From NCBI RefSeq assembly GCF_020405205.1, contig NZ_CP084469.1:496001-560000 (forward strand): a DNA stretch of 64,000 bases. Reading direction: 5' to 3'. Source of the stretch: Natrinema salinisoli. GTDB lineage: Archaea > Halobacteriota > Halobacteria > Halobacteriales > Natrialbaceae. Below, piece by piece: positions 24,681-33,416 of the stretch (position 1 is the stretch's first letter; each line of letters opens with the position of its first letter). Under the pieces are notes generated by a model. That model was not told the DNA's origin, made no database searches, and saw nothing but the letters and a program-made list of their open reading frames with translations. A program made the translations under genes and the position numbers.

Positions 24681-24884
24681 GATCCTGGGATCGGCGCGGG
24701 TGAATGAACGACTGGAATCGGCGGGGCTCGCACTCCACTGTCGCCACCGATGCCAGCCAACAGCACGCCACAATGGCTGAGGAAACATCTCGTATCGGTT
24801 CCCGTTCGAATACGCGTTCACTCTGCGAAAGGCGTCCACACGGAGATAGTATCTTTTTTCGGGGCTCGGCGAAACGGTTAGTAC

Positions 24885-25208
24885 ATGCGTTCACACGAGA
24901 ACCGGTCACAGGGAACACTGGGTCGGCGCGGTCGGAATCTGATCGCTCACCTGTTCGACGTCGATCTCGAGCGCGTCGAGTCGCTGAGCTGGCCGCTCGG
25001 TAATCGCGTCACTGTCGAAGCAAACGCGCCCTGCCTCTTTCGGTTCGCTCATCGACGGTCCACCCGAACGGTGACCGCGTTCGAGGTAGCTGACTACACC
25101 CGGGTTTTGCGACTGCGGACGCCGGTCGGCCGCGAGAAGTTTTACGGCCTCGCGACCCCCGACGTCAGTGCCCAGCCGGTTCGGGACGACTGGGTTCGAA
25201 CGGACTAG
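24885..25208 (+). CDS. Hypothetical protein
   Basis: This is a possible 107-aa protein with no recognised domain. It starts MRSHENRSQGTLGRRGRNLI, contains a plausible beta-rich core (NRVTVEANAPCLFRFAHRRS; TVTAFEVADYTRVLRLRTPV) and ends QPVRDDWVRTD. It is less acidic than its neighbours, which weakens the case, but a T-rich element (TATCTTTTTTC) lies about 26-37 bp before the ATG and no better frame covers the region. The antisense frame from 25238 is the alternative and looks worse. Confidence 0.45.
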   Translation: MRSHENRSQGTLGRRGRNLIAHLFDVDLERVESLSWPLGNRVTVEANAPCLFRFAHRRSTRTVTAFEVADYTRVLRLRTPVGREKFYGLATPDVSAQPVRDDWVRTD

Positions 25209-25278
25209 CCGCCACCCGTTCGGGGCGAATCGGTCCACCGGGACCAGTTTCTTTGCGTTCCGTCCGGAACCCTCGTAT

Positions 25279-25782
25279 ATGGAGTACGACGTCGTTCAGG
25301 GCGACATCGCCGCAGAGTCGGCCGACGCGCTCGTCAACGCTGCCGGAACGAGCCTCCGGATGGGGTCCGGCGTCGCCGGTGCGCTCCGCCGGGGGGCGGG
25401 CGAAGAGATCAACGAAGCGGCGATGGCGGAGGGACCCGTCGAACTCGGCGAAGTCGCCGTCACCGACGCCTACGATCTGGACGCCGAGTACGTCATTCAC
25501 GCGGCCGCGATGCCCCATTACGGCGACGGCGAAGCCACTGCCGAAAGCATCAGCGACGCGACCCGGAACGCCCTCGAGCGAGCCGACGACCTCGGCTGCC
25601 GGTCGCTCGTGATTCCGGCACTGGGGTGTGGCGTCGCCGGCTTCGATCTGGCGACCGGTGCCGAGATCATCGGGTCGGAACTCGAGGCGTACGAGCCGGA
25701 GACGCTCGAGGACGTCCGGTTCATCGCCTACAGCGGCGACGAGTACGACGAGATTCGGGCGGCGACCGGCGAAACCGAATAA
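25279..25782 (+). CDS. Macro-domain protein (ADP-ribose-binding family)
   Basis: This 167-aa protein is a stand-alone macro domain: VVQGDIAAESADALVNAAGTSLRMGSG (ligand loop with the N of VNAA), HAAAMPHYGD, and SLVIPALGCGVAGFDLATGAEIIGSEL. Macro domains bind ADP-ribose and some hydrolyse O-acetyl-ADP-ribose or remove ADP-ribose from proteins or nucleic acids. The start at 25279 is chosen because the fold begins right there and a T-rich TATA-like element (AGTTTCTTTGC) lies about 25-33 bp upstream. Neighbours give no hint of a substrate. Confidence 0.9.
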   Translation: MEYDVVQGDIAAESADALVNAAGTSLRMGSGVAGALRRGAGEEINEAAMAEGPVELGEVAVTDAYDLDAEYVIHAAAMPHYGDGEATAESISDATRNALERADDLGCRSLVIPALGCGVAGFDLATGAEIIGSELEAYEPETLEDVRFIAYSGDEYDEIRAATGETE

Positions 25783-25952
25783 TCGACACTGGCTCAGGCG
25801 GGACGGATCGGTGACGGGGCCGGAGACGAATTCGGTCGGGACGGTGCCGAAGTCGATGCTCGGAGCACAGCGTCGTGCCGGGACATGGGAGCACGTGAGA
25901 GACCGCTCTTCGTGGCCGATATAGGTGGTCGCGGACGCTCGGTACGGCCCGT

Positions 25953-26084
25953 TTAGACGACCGTCTCCCAGGTGTGCCCACAGTTCTCACATTCGAACGT
26001 TCGCTTCACTTCCGGTCCCAGCAGTTCACCACCGACTTCGGTTCCGGCACTTCCCGTACAGTTCGGACAGCGAACCCCTCTCAT
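25953..26084 (-). CDS. 43-aa zinc-ribbon protein
   Basis: This tiny protein reads MRGVRCPNCTGSAGTEVGG at the N-terminus and ends FECENCGHTWETVV, giving CPNC and CENC knuckles 22 residues apart, a rubredoxin/zinc-ribbon pattern. Its coding is supported by the preserved Cys spacing and by a promoter: a TATA-like CATATTAG on the minus strand at about 26141-26148 with a palindrome directly upstream, which implies a leader of about 30-40 bases. Small zinc-ribbon proteins are abundant in haloarchaea; some affect biofilm and stress responses. The partner is unknown. Confidence 0.75.
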   Translation of the reverse strand: MRGVRCPNCTGSAGTEVGGELLGPEVKRTFECENCGHTWETVV

Positions 26085-26150
26085 AGTTACCCTTCGACGT
26101 CCCGTTCTGGCTCTTTCGTTCGATGCATCGCCGCTATCGAACTAATATGA

Positions 26151-26166
26151 GGTATGATAACATACC
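26151..26166. promoter_or_regulatory. Perfect palindrome upstream of the zinc-ribbon gene
   Basis: GGTATG (26151-26156), ATAA, CATACC (26161-26166) is a perfect 6-4-6 inverted repeat. It abuts the TATA-like box of the 43-aa zinc-ribbon gene on its upstream side. The same half-site GGTATG/CATACC recurs in the palindrome at the start of another small zinc protein at 33554-33581. Confidence 0.5.
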
Positions 26167-26284
26167 GCTTTCGTTAATACACATTGCTACACTATCCGTC
26201 CGTGGAGGGGTCGGGACGGATCGAACGGCTCGTACGCAGTCAGCTGCAACTTCCAGAGCGAGAGGGGACTGTTATCCGACGGTT

Positions 26285-27286
26285 TCAGGACAGCGAAAGA
26301 CCGTGAATATCGACGGCGTTACCGTCGGCGACGTGGCCGATAACCTGCCCGTCCGTTTTTCCAGCCAGTTCTTCGGCACGGCCGTCGGGGAGCGCGACGA
26401 CGAACCCGGTTCCCATGTTGAACGTTCGGTGCATCTCGTCGTCGGTCACGTTTCCTTCGGTCTGGACGAACTCGAAGACCGGCTGGGCCGGGCACGGATC
26501 GTCGACGACGTACTCGTGGTCGCCCATTCGCAGCAGGTTCGTCCAGCCGCCACCGGTAACGTGGGCCGCCGCGTGGACCTCGTGGTCGCGCATCGCCTCG
26601 AGCAGGTCCGTATAGATCCGCGTGGGCCGCAGTAACTCCTCCCCGATCGTTCGCTCCGGGTTCGGCGGGAACGCGTCGGTGTACTCGTGCTCGCGGGTGA
26701 CGGCCTCGCGGGCGAGGGTCAGCCCGTTCGAGTGGATTCCGTTGGAGGGGAAGCCGACGAGCGCGTCGCCGACCTGCGCCTCACCGTCGAAAATTTCGTC
26801 TTTCCCGGCGAGGCCGGCACACGTCCCTGCGAGATCGAAGCCGTTGACGACCTCGGGCATGACTGCCGTCTCGCCGCCGAGCATGGTGAGATCGGCCTGC
26901 TCGAGGCCCACTGCAAGCCCTTCGCCGATCTGATTCGTCAGCCCCTCGTCGGGCTCGTCGATCGCGAGGTAGTCGACGAACGCGACCGGCTCGACGCCCG
27001 CCGCGACGAGGTCGTTGACGTTCATCGCGATGCAGTCGATTCCGATCGTCGAGAAGTCTCCGATCGCTTCGGCGACGAGCAGTTTCGTCCCGACGCCGTC
27101 GGTCGCCAGCGCGAGATAGCGGTCGCCGATGTCGAGCAGGCCGGCGTACTCGGTCGTCAGGTCGCTGCCGAAGGCCTCGAGCAGCGCCGCCGTCGCGTCC
27201 TCGCTGGCGTCGATATCGACGCCGGTGTCGGCGTAGGTGAGTCCATCCGGCTCCGCATCGCTTCCCTCGTCGTCGCTATCGGTCAT
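26285..27286 (-). CDS. purM: Phosphoribosylformylglycinamidine cyclo-ligase (AIR synthetase)
   Basis: This 333-aa enzyme of purine synthesis converts FGAM and ATP to aminoimidazole ribotide. Signatures are LTYADTGVDIDASEDATAAL, LATDGVGTKLLVAEAIG, DCIAMNVNDLVAAGVEPVAF, MLGGETAVMPEVVNGFDLAG and SNGIHSNGLTLAR. The first 18 residues are an acidic halophilic extension. The start at 27286 avoids a 9-residue upstream extension with a different composition. It is a single gene, upstream on the same strand of the M50 protease gene end but 69 bp from it. Confidence 0.95.
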   Translation of the reverse strand: MTDSDDEGSDAEPDGLTYADTGVDIDASEDATAALLEAFGSDLTTEYAGLLDIGDRYLALATDGVGTKLLVAEAIGDFSTIGIDCIAMNVNDLVAAGVEPVAFVDYLAIDEPDEGLTNQIGEGLAVGLEQADLTMLGGETAVMPEVVNGFDLAGTCAGLAGKDEIFDGEAQVGDALVGFPSNGIHSNGLTLAREAVTREHEYTDAFPPNPERTIGEELLRPTRIYTDLLEAMRDHEVHAAAHVTGGGWTNLLRMGDHEYVVDDPCPAQPVFEFVQTEGNVTDDEMHRTFNMGTGFVVALPDGRAEELAGKTDGQVIGHVADGNAVDIHGLSLS

Positions 27287-27355
27287 ACTCGAACGACCTC
27301 CCGGCGCGAGCAAAAGGTCACCGGTCCGCCGAAGAGTTCGGTGGTCGACGGCGCA

Positions 27356-27985
27356 TCAGAACAGCCCGACGCGGAAGATCACGAATCCCGCGAGCAGGAC
27401 GCTCGGAACGAAGACGAGCGCGAAGATCCCCTTGTGCCACTCGAGGACGGACTTCCCGTCCAGCGGGCCGAAGGGAATCATGTTGAACGCGGCCAGGAAG
27501 AGGTTGATCCAGATGCCCATCTGGCCGATCTCGCCGAGGAGGCCGGGTGCGATCATCAACGGGAGGAAGAGCAGGGCGAGCAGGAGGTTCGTGACCGGTC
27601 CCGCAAGCGCGATCAGCCCGTTTTCGCGCTGGCTTACCCTGCCGCGGTGGTAGACGGCACCCGGTGCAGCGAAGAGGAAGCCGACGAGCGCGCCCATGAT
27701 CGCCAGGAAGAGCATCTGATAGTCGGCTCGGAACTCGGCGATCTGCCCGTGTTCGATCGCGACCACCTTGTGTGCGATCTCGTGGAGGAGGAAGCCGACG
27801 CCGACGGTCACGAAACTCAACCCGACCATCGTGACGAACGTGCCGACGTCTCCACCGCGGTGGACCGGCGCGAACAACAACGCGAACGCGACGCTGAGCG
27901 TGATCCACGCGATGGCGAGGTCGCGCAGTTCCGTGTTGCTGAACGTCAGGTTCCGATCGGATTTGCGTTCCGTGCGATAGCTCAT
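27356..27985 (-). CDS. Site-2-protease-family (M50) membrane metalloprotease
   Basis: This 209-aa protein has five to six membrane segments and the S2P-type zinc motif GFLLHEIAHKVVAIEHG (HExxH), with the second motif NMIPFGPLDGKSV (the usual N-x2-P-x2-x-LDG) supplying the third zinc ligand Asp. It would cut membrane-embedded substrates. Its ATG at 27985 overlaps the stop of the TraB-family gene (ATGA), so the pair is translationally coupled; upstream in-frame codons lie within that gene and were not used as start. The substrate is unknown. Confidence 0.9.
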   Translation of the reverse strand: MSYRTERKSDRNLTFSNTELRDLAIAWITLSVAFALLFAPVHRGGDVGTFVTMVGLSFVTVGVGFLLHEIAHKVVAIEHGQIAEFRADYQMLFLAIMGALVGFLFAAPGAVYHRGRVSQRENGLIALAGPVTNLLLALLFLPLMIAPGLLGEIGQMGIWINLFLAAFNMIPFGPLDGKSVLEWHKGIFALVFVPSVLLAGFVIFRVGLF

Positions 27986-29751
27986 AGTAGCCCCCGAATC
28001 AGTTCGAGGCTGTTCCGTGCTCCTTCCAGCAACAGCCCCATGAGTGCGTCGACGCCGCCGACATCGGGTGCCAGCCACGGCAACACGACGAACGGGAACA
28101 GGCCCGTCGCGATCATGCTGCCGATGTTGGTCAGCGCGACGATCATGATCAATCGGAACAGCGGAACGTTGAACATGTCTTCGACGGCCTCACCCAGTGG
28201 CCGCTCCGTGTCGCCGACGATCTCGTTCAACGTCTGAATGTCTCGGACGTTGACCGGTCGGTGTTTGAGTTCGACGTAGCCGGCGAACCAGCCCGGCGCG
28301 AGCAGCGGATTGATGCTCGTCAGCCAGGCGACTGCGCCGCCGACGCCGGCGCTAGTCCACCGCGCGCCGGCCAACCGCGCCAGCGTGAACGCGAAGATCC
28401 CGTTGAACAGGAACCAGGCCGCGAACAGCTTTAGCAGGAACGTGTTTCTGACCCCCGCCATGATCAACAGGAAGAAGAATCCGAGGAAGCCGACCATGAT
28501 CAGGTAGCCGACGATCTTCATCGGCGAGAACCGGCGACTCGAGGCGGTTCCGGACAGCGACTCGAGCGTAGGGATCCCCTCGGGGTTCTGCAGGTGGCGT
28601 TCGATGCCGGTTTTGTGGCCGGCACCGACGACGGCGAGGACGTCGTACCCCTGTTCGCGGAGGTCGTGGAGGTTGTTCGCGATGTAGGCGTCGCGTTCGT
28701 CGATCAACGCGTTCGCGCCGCGGGGGCTGAACTGACGGAACTCCTCCATCATGGCGTCGACGACGTTGCCGTCGGTCATTTCCTCGATGTCGATCTCGTC
28801 GATCTCGTCGACGTCGGCGCTGAGGGCGTCGAGCCCGAGTCCGAGGACGGCACCGAGGGTGACGCCGACGCCGAGGCCGGCCAGTATCCCGGCCGTCCCC
28901 CGAACCGCATAAACCCCGGCGCTCTCGACGGTCGCGGTCGAGAACGGGCCGACGAACGTCCCGGTGGCGACCAGTGCGAGACAGCCCGCGGTTCCCAGAA
29001 CTACCCCTGCAAGAACTCGTATGGAGAACCCCGAGAGGTAGCCACCGGTGTATTCTCCGGCCGAGTCGAGCGGCGGGAGAAAGAGGAGCCCGACGAACGC
29101 ACCGACGAGCGCTCCGAGCGCGCCGCCGCCGATGTACTGTAACGTCGTCGGGTCGGTGATGCCGACCAGCAACACGTCTCCGAACCCGAGCAGCGGGGCC
29201 AGAAACGCGGCGACGATGAATCCGAGGAACGCGCCACCGATGGCGCCGAACGTAAGCCCGATCGTTCGGGGGTCCGTGATCCCGAGCGCGAGACCGCCGA
29301 CCATCTTCAGCTTCTCGGTGAACGAGAGGCGGCTCCAGAACCGCTGGATCGTCACCTGAATGTCGCGGTCGACGAGGGCGACGCCGTTCCCGTTCGCTTC
29401 GGCGGCCTCGATGGCGGCTCGCATGTCGGCACCGGGTTCGATGTCGAACTGTTCGCCGAGCCGGGACTGGACGTACGACAGCATCCAGTAGGCCAGAAAC
29501 TGGAAGACGGTGTTGCCCGAGAGGAGGTCCTCCGCTTCGATGTCGTCGGGCGTGCCGCCCTGCATCTGGCGGTAGCGCCCCTCGTCGAGTTCCACCGCGA
29601 CGACGTCGGGATCCTCCCGATCGATCGTTTCACGCACCTCGTCGACGCTCGCTTGCGAGACGTGTGCCGTCCCGAGAACCTCCACGGACCCACGCTCGCG
29701 GTCGGGTGGTGCTGGCGGCTCCGGCACGTCAGCCTCGCCTGCATCGCTCAT
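27982..29751 (-). CDS. TraB/GumN-family protein with large membrane domain
   Basis: This 589-aa protein starts with a TraB domain (EVLGTAHVSQASVDEVRETI; VVAVELDEGRYRQMQGG; GVALVDRDIQVTIQRFW) and returns to it at about residue 370-410 (DALIDERDAYIANNLHDL; VLAVVGAGHKTGIERHL), interrupted by some five membrane helices and followed by five or six more. TraB/Tiki folds are EreA-like and some are metalloproteases using conserved GxH and E residues. The coupling to an M50 protease suggests a membrane proteolysis pair, which is inference. The start 29751 follows the family N-terminus. Confidence 0.88.
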   Translation of the reverse strand: MSDAGEADVPEPPAPPDRERGSVEVLGTAHVSQASVDEVRETIDREDPDVVAVELDEGRYRQMQGGTPDDIEAEDLLSGNTVFQFLAYWMLSYVQSRLGEQFDIEPGADMRAAIEAAEANGNGVALVDRDIQVTIQRFWSRLSFTEKLKMVGGLALGITDPRTIGLTFGAIGGAFLGFIVAAFLAPLLGFGDVLLVGITDPTTLQYIGGGALGALVGAFVGLLFLPPLDSAGEYTGGYLSGFSIRVLAGVVLGTAGCLALVATGTFVGPFSTATVESAGVYAVRGTAGILAGLGVGVTLGAVLGLGLDALSADVDEIDEIDIEEMTDGNVVDAMMEEFRQFSPRGANALIDERDAYIANNLHDLREQGYDVLAVVGAGHKTGIERHLQNPEGIPTLESLSGTASSRRFSPMKIVGYLIMVGFLGFFFLLIMAGVRNTFLLKLFAAWFLFNGIFAFTLARLAGARWTSAGVGGAVAWLTSINPLLAPGWFAGYVELKHRPVNVRDIQTLNEIVGDTERPLGEAVEDMFNVPLFRLIMIVALTNIGSMIATGLFPFVVLPWLAPDVGGVDALMGLLLEGARNSLELIRGLL

Positions 29752-29917
29752 TACTGGCTCAACTCGGCGGCGACTTTTACCAGTATCGGACCGCGAAGGA
29801 GTGCAAAATATCCGCACGATCGCACTGTCGAACCGATCGAACTGTCACGTGGACTGACTCGTCCCCGACGACTCAGTGAAAGCAAGACTAATCCCCGCCG
29901 TCGAAAAACACGGACCA

Positions 29918-30367
29918 ATGACGGACCTTCGGGAGACGGTAGTCGAGAACCGGGAGATGGTTCAGCCCAACCACGCCAACACCCTCGACGTCGCTCACGG
30001 CGGAAACGTGATGAAGTGGATGGACGAGGTCGGAGCGATGAGCGCCATGCGATTCTCCGGCGAGATGTGCGTCACCGCCAGAGTCAATCAGATGAACTTC
30101 GAACGGCCGATTCCGGTCGGTGACACGGCCTACATCACCGCCTACGTCTACGACGCCGGCACCTCGAGCGTGAAGGTCAGGCTGATCACCGAGCGCGAGA
30201 ACCTCCGGACTCGCGAGCGCGAACGGACGACGGAGTCGTACTTCGTCTACGTCGCGATCGACGAAAACAATACGCCGACGACGGTTCCCGAGTTAACGGT
30301 CAGCACCGACGAGGGCAAGCGGCTTCGACGGGAGGCGCTCGAGGACGAGATGGGGAGAGCCGACTGA
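29918..30367 (+). CDS. Acyl-CoA thioesterase (hotdog fold)
   Basis: This 149-aa protein matches YciA/BACH-type hotdog thioesterases: NREMVQPNHANTLDVAHGG (active-site Asn), GNVMKWMDEVGAMSAMRF with the catalytic Asp, and the beta-sheet segments CVTARVNQMNFERPIPVGD and YITAYVYDAGTSSVKVRL. It hydrolyses acyl-CoA to free acid and CoA. The ATG at 29918 is chosen over a GTG at 29876 because a TATA-like GACTAAT lies about 26-32 bp upstream of it. Confidence 0.92.
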   Translation: MTDLRETVVENREMVQPNHANTLDVAHGGNVMKWMDEVGAMSAMRFSGEMCVTARVNQMNFERPIPVGDTAYITAYVYDAGTSSVKVRLITERENLRTRERERTTESYFVYVAIDENNTPTTVPELTVSTDEGKRLRREALEDEMGRAD

Positions 30368-30483
30368 CGGGATCGAAAGACGTGTCGCCGCAAGTGGGCT
30401 GCTCGGCTTTGCTGTCGGACTCGCGCACAGTTCCGAAAAATGATCCGCGACGAACTCGTCGTCGGGCGGTCGGTGGCCCGCTG

Positions 30484-30711
30484 TTACTCCGCGTCGCTCG
30501 TCTCGGACCGCGGATCGCGCTCTTTGACGTCCTCGAGGAGGGCGTCGACGGTGCCGCGGGTGTCGGCGACGGTTGCGCCGACGAGCCCGCCGATCGCGCC
30601 GCCGGTGCTGGCCGCGTTGCGGCTGAACAGTCCGCCGATCGCTGCGCCGATTCCCGCGCCGAGTGCTGCGTATCGTGCTCGGAGTAGCACTGCTGATATA
30701 CGTTCTCTCAT
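30484..30711 (-). CDS. Small glycine-zipper protein
   Basis: This 75-aa protein has a basic N-terminus (MRERISAVLLRARY), two glycine-zipper segments (AALGAGIGAAIGGLFS and GGAIGGLVGATVA) that could form a membrane hairpin, and an acidic tail, RDPRSETSDAE. ACTTATCC at about 30733-30741 lies 22-30 bp before the ATG. No family function is known; a small membrane protein or stress-type glycine-zipper protein is the best description. Confidence 0.65.
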   Translation of the reverse strand: MRERISAVLLRARYAALGAGIGAAIGGLFSRNAASTGGAIGGLVGATVADTRGTVDALLEDVKERDPRSETSDAE

Positions 30712-30813
30712 GTATCGTCCTTGGTGACTGTGACGGATAAGTATACCTCTCGAGTCCGTGGCAAATCGCTCGCCGCCTACCCTGCTATCGCCCGTGTGGT
30801 CGTGATCGACTCC

Positions 30814-31599
30814 TCACAGCAGCGTCTCGACGGCGGCGAGCGACTCGAGGACGTGGTCGGGCTCGCTGTCCGGATCGACGGCCGCGAGATCCGCGCGATC
30901 GGTGACGCCGGTGAGGACGAGCGCCGTCTCCATGCCCGCGCGATTGCCGAGTTCGATGTCGGTGTTGAGTCGGTCGCCAACGACCAGGACGTTCCGCGGG
31001 TCGGCGTCCAACCGGCCCATCGCCGCAGCCGCAGCGATCGAGGACGGTTTGCCGAGGATCGCGTCCGCCTCGCGACCGGCGACGGTTTCCATCGCGGCGA
31101 GGATCGCCCCCGTGCCGGGAATCTCGCCGTCGTCGATCGGGATCGTCGCGTCCGGGTCGGTGCCGTAGAAGGGCACGTCGCCCTCGAGCGCCCGTAGCGA
31201 CTCCCAGAGCGTGCCAAAGGAGAAGTCGCTGTCGAACGAGCCGAGGACGACCTCGGCCGCGTCGGGGTCGCTCGTCAGCTCGACGGCCGCGTCCTCGAGG
31301 ATTCCCTCGAGTCGCTCGCCGCCGACGAGGTAGACCGCCTCGTCGGGATGGGTCGCTGCGAGATACTCCGCCGAGACGGTCGCCGAGGTGAGGACGGTAC
31401 CGGGATCGACGTCGATTCCGTGGGGCGCGAGCTTCTCGCCGTAGTGATCGGCCCCGCGCGTCGGGTTGTTCGAGAAGAGCAGCCGCGAACAGCCCGCCGC
31501 CTCGAGGGCGCGCAGGCCGTCGGTCGCGCCCGGCAGTAGTTCCTCACCCCGGACGATCGTGCCGTCGACGTCGAGGATCACCGCCTCGTAGTCAGTCAT
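30814..31599 (-). CDS. HAD-superfamily IIA hydrolase (NagD-like phosphatase)
   Basis: This 261-aa enzyme has HAD motif I VILDVDGTIVRGEELLPG, motif II LLFSNNPTRGADHYGEKL, and motifs III-IV ILGKPSSIAAAAAMG and VLVVGDRLNTDIELGNRAGM, with the subclass IIA cap between. Family members dephosphorylate sugar phosphates, phosphoglycolate or nucleotides (NagD, PGPase, AraL). The start at 31599 is right before the HAD domain; upstream in-frame sequence is Arg-rich and looks non-coding. Substrate unknown. Confidence 0.9.
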   Translation of the reverse strand: MTDYEAVILDVDGTIVRGEELLPGATDGLRALEAAGCSRLLFSNNPTRGADHYGEKLAPHGIDVDPGTVLTSATVSAEYLAATHPDEAVYLVGGERLEGILEDAAVELTSDPDAAEVVLGSFDSDFSFGTLWESLRALEGDVPFYGTDPDATIPIDDGEIPGTGAILAAMETVAGREADAILGKPSSIAAAAAMGRLDADPRNVLVVGDRLNTDIELGNRAGMETALVLTGVTDRADLAAVDPDSEPDHVLESLAAVETLL

Positions 31600-31691
31600 C
31601 GCCCGAGGGTACGGCCGGCCGGCGATTGAGTGTTTGGATGCGCAATCGACCTGCGGAGCGGCTCGTACTCGGTGAGAGCGGCGGTTCCAGG

Positions 31692-32099
31692 TTAGCCTCG
31701 GCGCTCGAGGGAGAGGTCGTCGGTTTCGACGCCCGCGGAATCGGCTCGCTCGTTCGACTCGATCAGTCGATCCAGCTTCGCCTCGAACTCCGCCTCCGAC
31801 AGTTCGCCGGCGGCGTATCGTTCCTGTAACGTCGTCACGGGATCGCTCTCGCTGGCAGTCGTCTCGGGATCCTCGAGCGCACGGTCCGGACCGGGATCGG
31901 GCGCTTCGTCGCTGCCAGTCCGTCCGGCGAGATACCACAGCAGGAGTCCGCCGACCACGATCAGAGCGGTGGCTGCGATCGCGTACACCGGACCGGCTAA
32001 CAGGAGCAACGCGATGATCAGCACGTCGGCCAGGACGAACTTGATCGCGAACAGCTCGACGAGAGAGTACTCCCGTCCGCCGGTGTTCCCGGTGGCCAT
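31692..32099 (-). CDS. SHOCT-domain membrane protein
   Basis: This 135-aa protein has two membrane helices (LFAIKFVLADVLIIALLLLA; IAATALIVVGGLLLWYLAG), an acidic linker rich in Asp, Pro and Thr, and a C-terminal SHOCT motif (LQERYAAGELSEAEFEAKLDRL). SHOCT domains are short oligomerisation or regulatory modules at the C-termini of many archaeal membrane proteins. It starts at 32099; the following 160 bp to the divergent neighbour contain the promoter. Confidence 0.82.
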   Translation of the reverse strand: MATGNTGGREYSLVELFAIKFVLADVLIIALLLLAGPVYAIAATALIVVGGLLLWYLAGRTGSDEAPDPGPDRALEDPETTASESDPVTTLQERYAAGELSEAEFEAKLDRLIESNERADSAGVETDDLSLERRG

Positions 32100-32259
32100 G
32101 TGCGCTAGTTGTGGGTCAGCTGAAATAACTGTGGGGGACTGCGAAACCGAGTTAGCAGGCGAGGTCTCGTCGGCAAGCGCCGGCGAAATTGGTGCGGCGT
32201 GATCGCGGGAAATCCGTTGCTGGGAAAACACCATACCGCTGCCGACCGAACGTGAGACC

Positions 32260-32709
32260 ATGACACTCGATGTCGAGATTCCGGATCCGCCGACGCTCCA
32301 CGGGTCACAGAACGTCGGCGACTTCGACGCCGTGGACGAACCCGACGAGCGGACGGGAGACACCGTTCGCCGCGAGGCGCTGGCCGACTTTCTCGAGGCG
32401 GGTGCGTGGGAGGACGCCTTCGACCAGTGGGCCAATGACACGTATCTCACCGAAACGGAGTTTCGGGCCGTCGTCGAGCTCGGATTGATCGACGAGTTCG
32501 ACTTCTACTGGAATCAGTCCGCCGAGGACGTCGGCTATCGTGCACCGACGGTTCCCGCGGATTCCGTCGGCACTCGGGACGACCTCGACGAGCACGACGT
32601 CGAAGACATCGAGGAGGAACTCGACTCGCTCGGGTTGATCGTGAGCGAAGTGCTCGAAACCGATTACATCCACCGCGACGGAGAGGAGTTCGGGTATACG
32701 TGGGAGTGA
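32260..32709 (+). CDS. Acidic haloarchaeal protein, tandem paralogue A
   Basis: This 149-aa soluble protein has no recognised catalytic motif. Its core, LADFLEAGAWEDAFDQWAND, TEFRAVVELGLIDEFDFYWN and EDVGYRAPTVP, is shared with the next gene (FLEEGAWEEAFDEW; FDFFWDDFADRVGYHAPGIP), so the two are a tandem duplication. The N-terminus begins MTLDVEIPDPP, like MTLAVDPPEPP of the paralogue, which fixes the start of both. Function unknown. Confidence 0.82.
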   Translation: MTLDVEIPDPPTLHGSQNVGDFDAVDEPDERTGDTVRREALADFLEAGAWEDAFDQWANDTYLTETEFRAVVELGLIDEFDFYWNQSAEDVGYRAPTVPADSVGTRDDLDEHDVEDIEEELDSLGLIVSEVLETDYIHRDGEEFGYTWE

Positions 32710-32829
32710 TACCGCGAACGGGGCCCGAACGGTCGCTCGAGTGAGCGCGCTCACCGTCCGCCAGGTGCACCCGGTGGCGATCATCCCGTGGTGGGAATTC
32801 TTATCCGAGAACCCGACCTACGTCCGGCT

Positions 32830-33300
32830 ATGACACTCGCAGTCGACCCCCCCGAGCCGCCGGAACTGGAGTTCGTCGATCCGAACGAGTACGACGACGC
32901 CACCATCAGCGCCGACAGCGCCGAGGAGATCGATTACCGCCGCGAGGAACTCCAGGGCTTCCTCGAGGAAGGTGCCTGGGAGGAAGCGTTCGACGAGTGG
33001 CGGGCTGACACCGATCTCGAGGAGCGCGAGTACGAGATCGCCCGCGATCTCGATCTCTTCGCGGGCTTCGATTTCTTCTGGGACGACTTCGCCGACCGCG
33101 TCGGCTATCACGCGCCCGGCATTCCGGAGGACTGGCAGGCGCGAGAGTACCACCCCGAACTCGACACCTGGGGGACGGTCTCCTCGATCAACGCCGAGCT
33201 CACGGAGTTCGGACAGATCGTTTCGGTCACGCTCAAAGAGGAGTACGTCGACTGGGAGGCCCAGTACGAACCGCCGGAGGACCTGCCGGATTTCGACTGA
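32830..33300 (+). CDS. Acidic haloarchaeal protein, tandem paralogue B
   Basis: This 156-aa protein is the second copy of the family described at 32260. The matching start MTLAVDPPEPPELEFVD at 32830 is preferred to the longer frame from 32788, which has no homologous N-terminus. The shared block covers about residues 35-100. The C-terminal third diverges (TVSSINAELTEFGQIVSVTL against DIEEELDSLGLIVSEVLETD) but keeps the same spacing. The 120-bp gap between the copies has its own A/T-richer element (AATTCTTATCC) about 30-40 bp before this start, so each copy may have its own promoter. Confidence 0.84.
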   Translation: MTLAVDPPEPPELEFVDPNEYDDATISADSAEEIDYRREELQGFLEEGAWEEAFDEWRADTDLEEREYEIARDLDLFAGFDFFWDDFADRVGYHAPGIPEDWQAREYHPELDTWGTVSSINAELTEFGQIVSVTLKEEYVDWEAQYEPPEDLPDFD

Positions 33301-33416
33301 GCGACGGGTCACACCTGCGTCTCGCTCGTGTTCGCTCTCTCCGTACCGACGCGCCGCTCGAGTCAGCCGCGTCTCCCGGAAGCGATGCCTTCGCAGTTAC
33401 CGACGTCCGCTACCGA

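Noticed and set aside
24455-24703. Plus-strand frame of 82 codons opposite the 55-aa gene
   Set aside because: It has no promoter, non-acidic composition and runs through the two iron boxes; the minus-strand gene explains the promoter elements.
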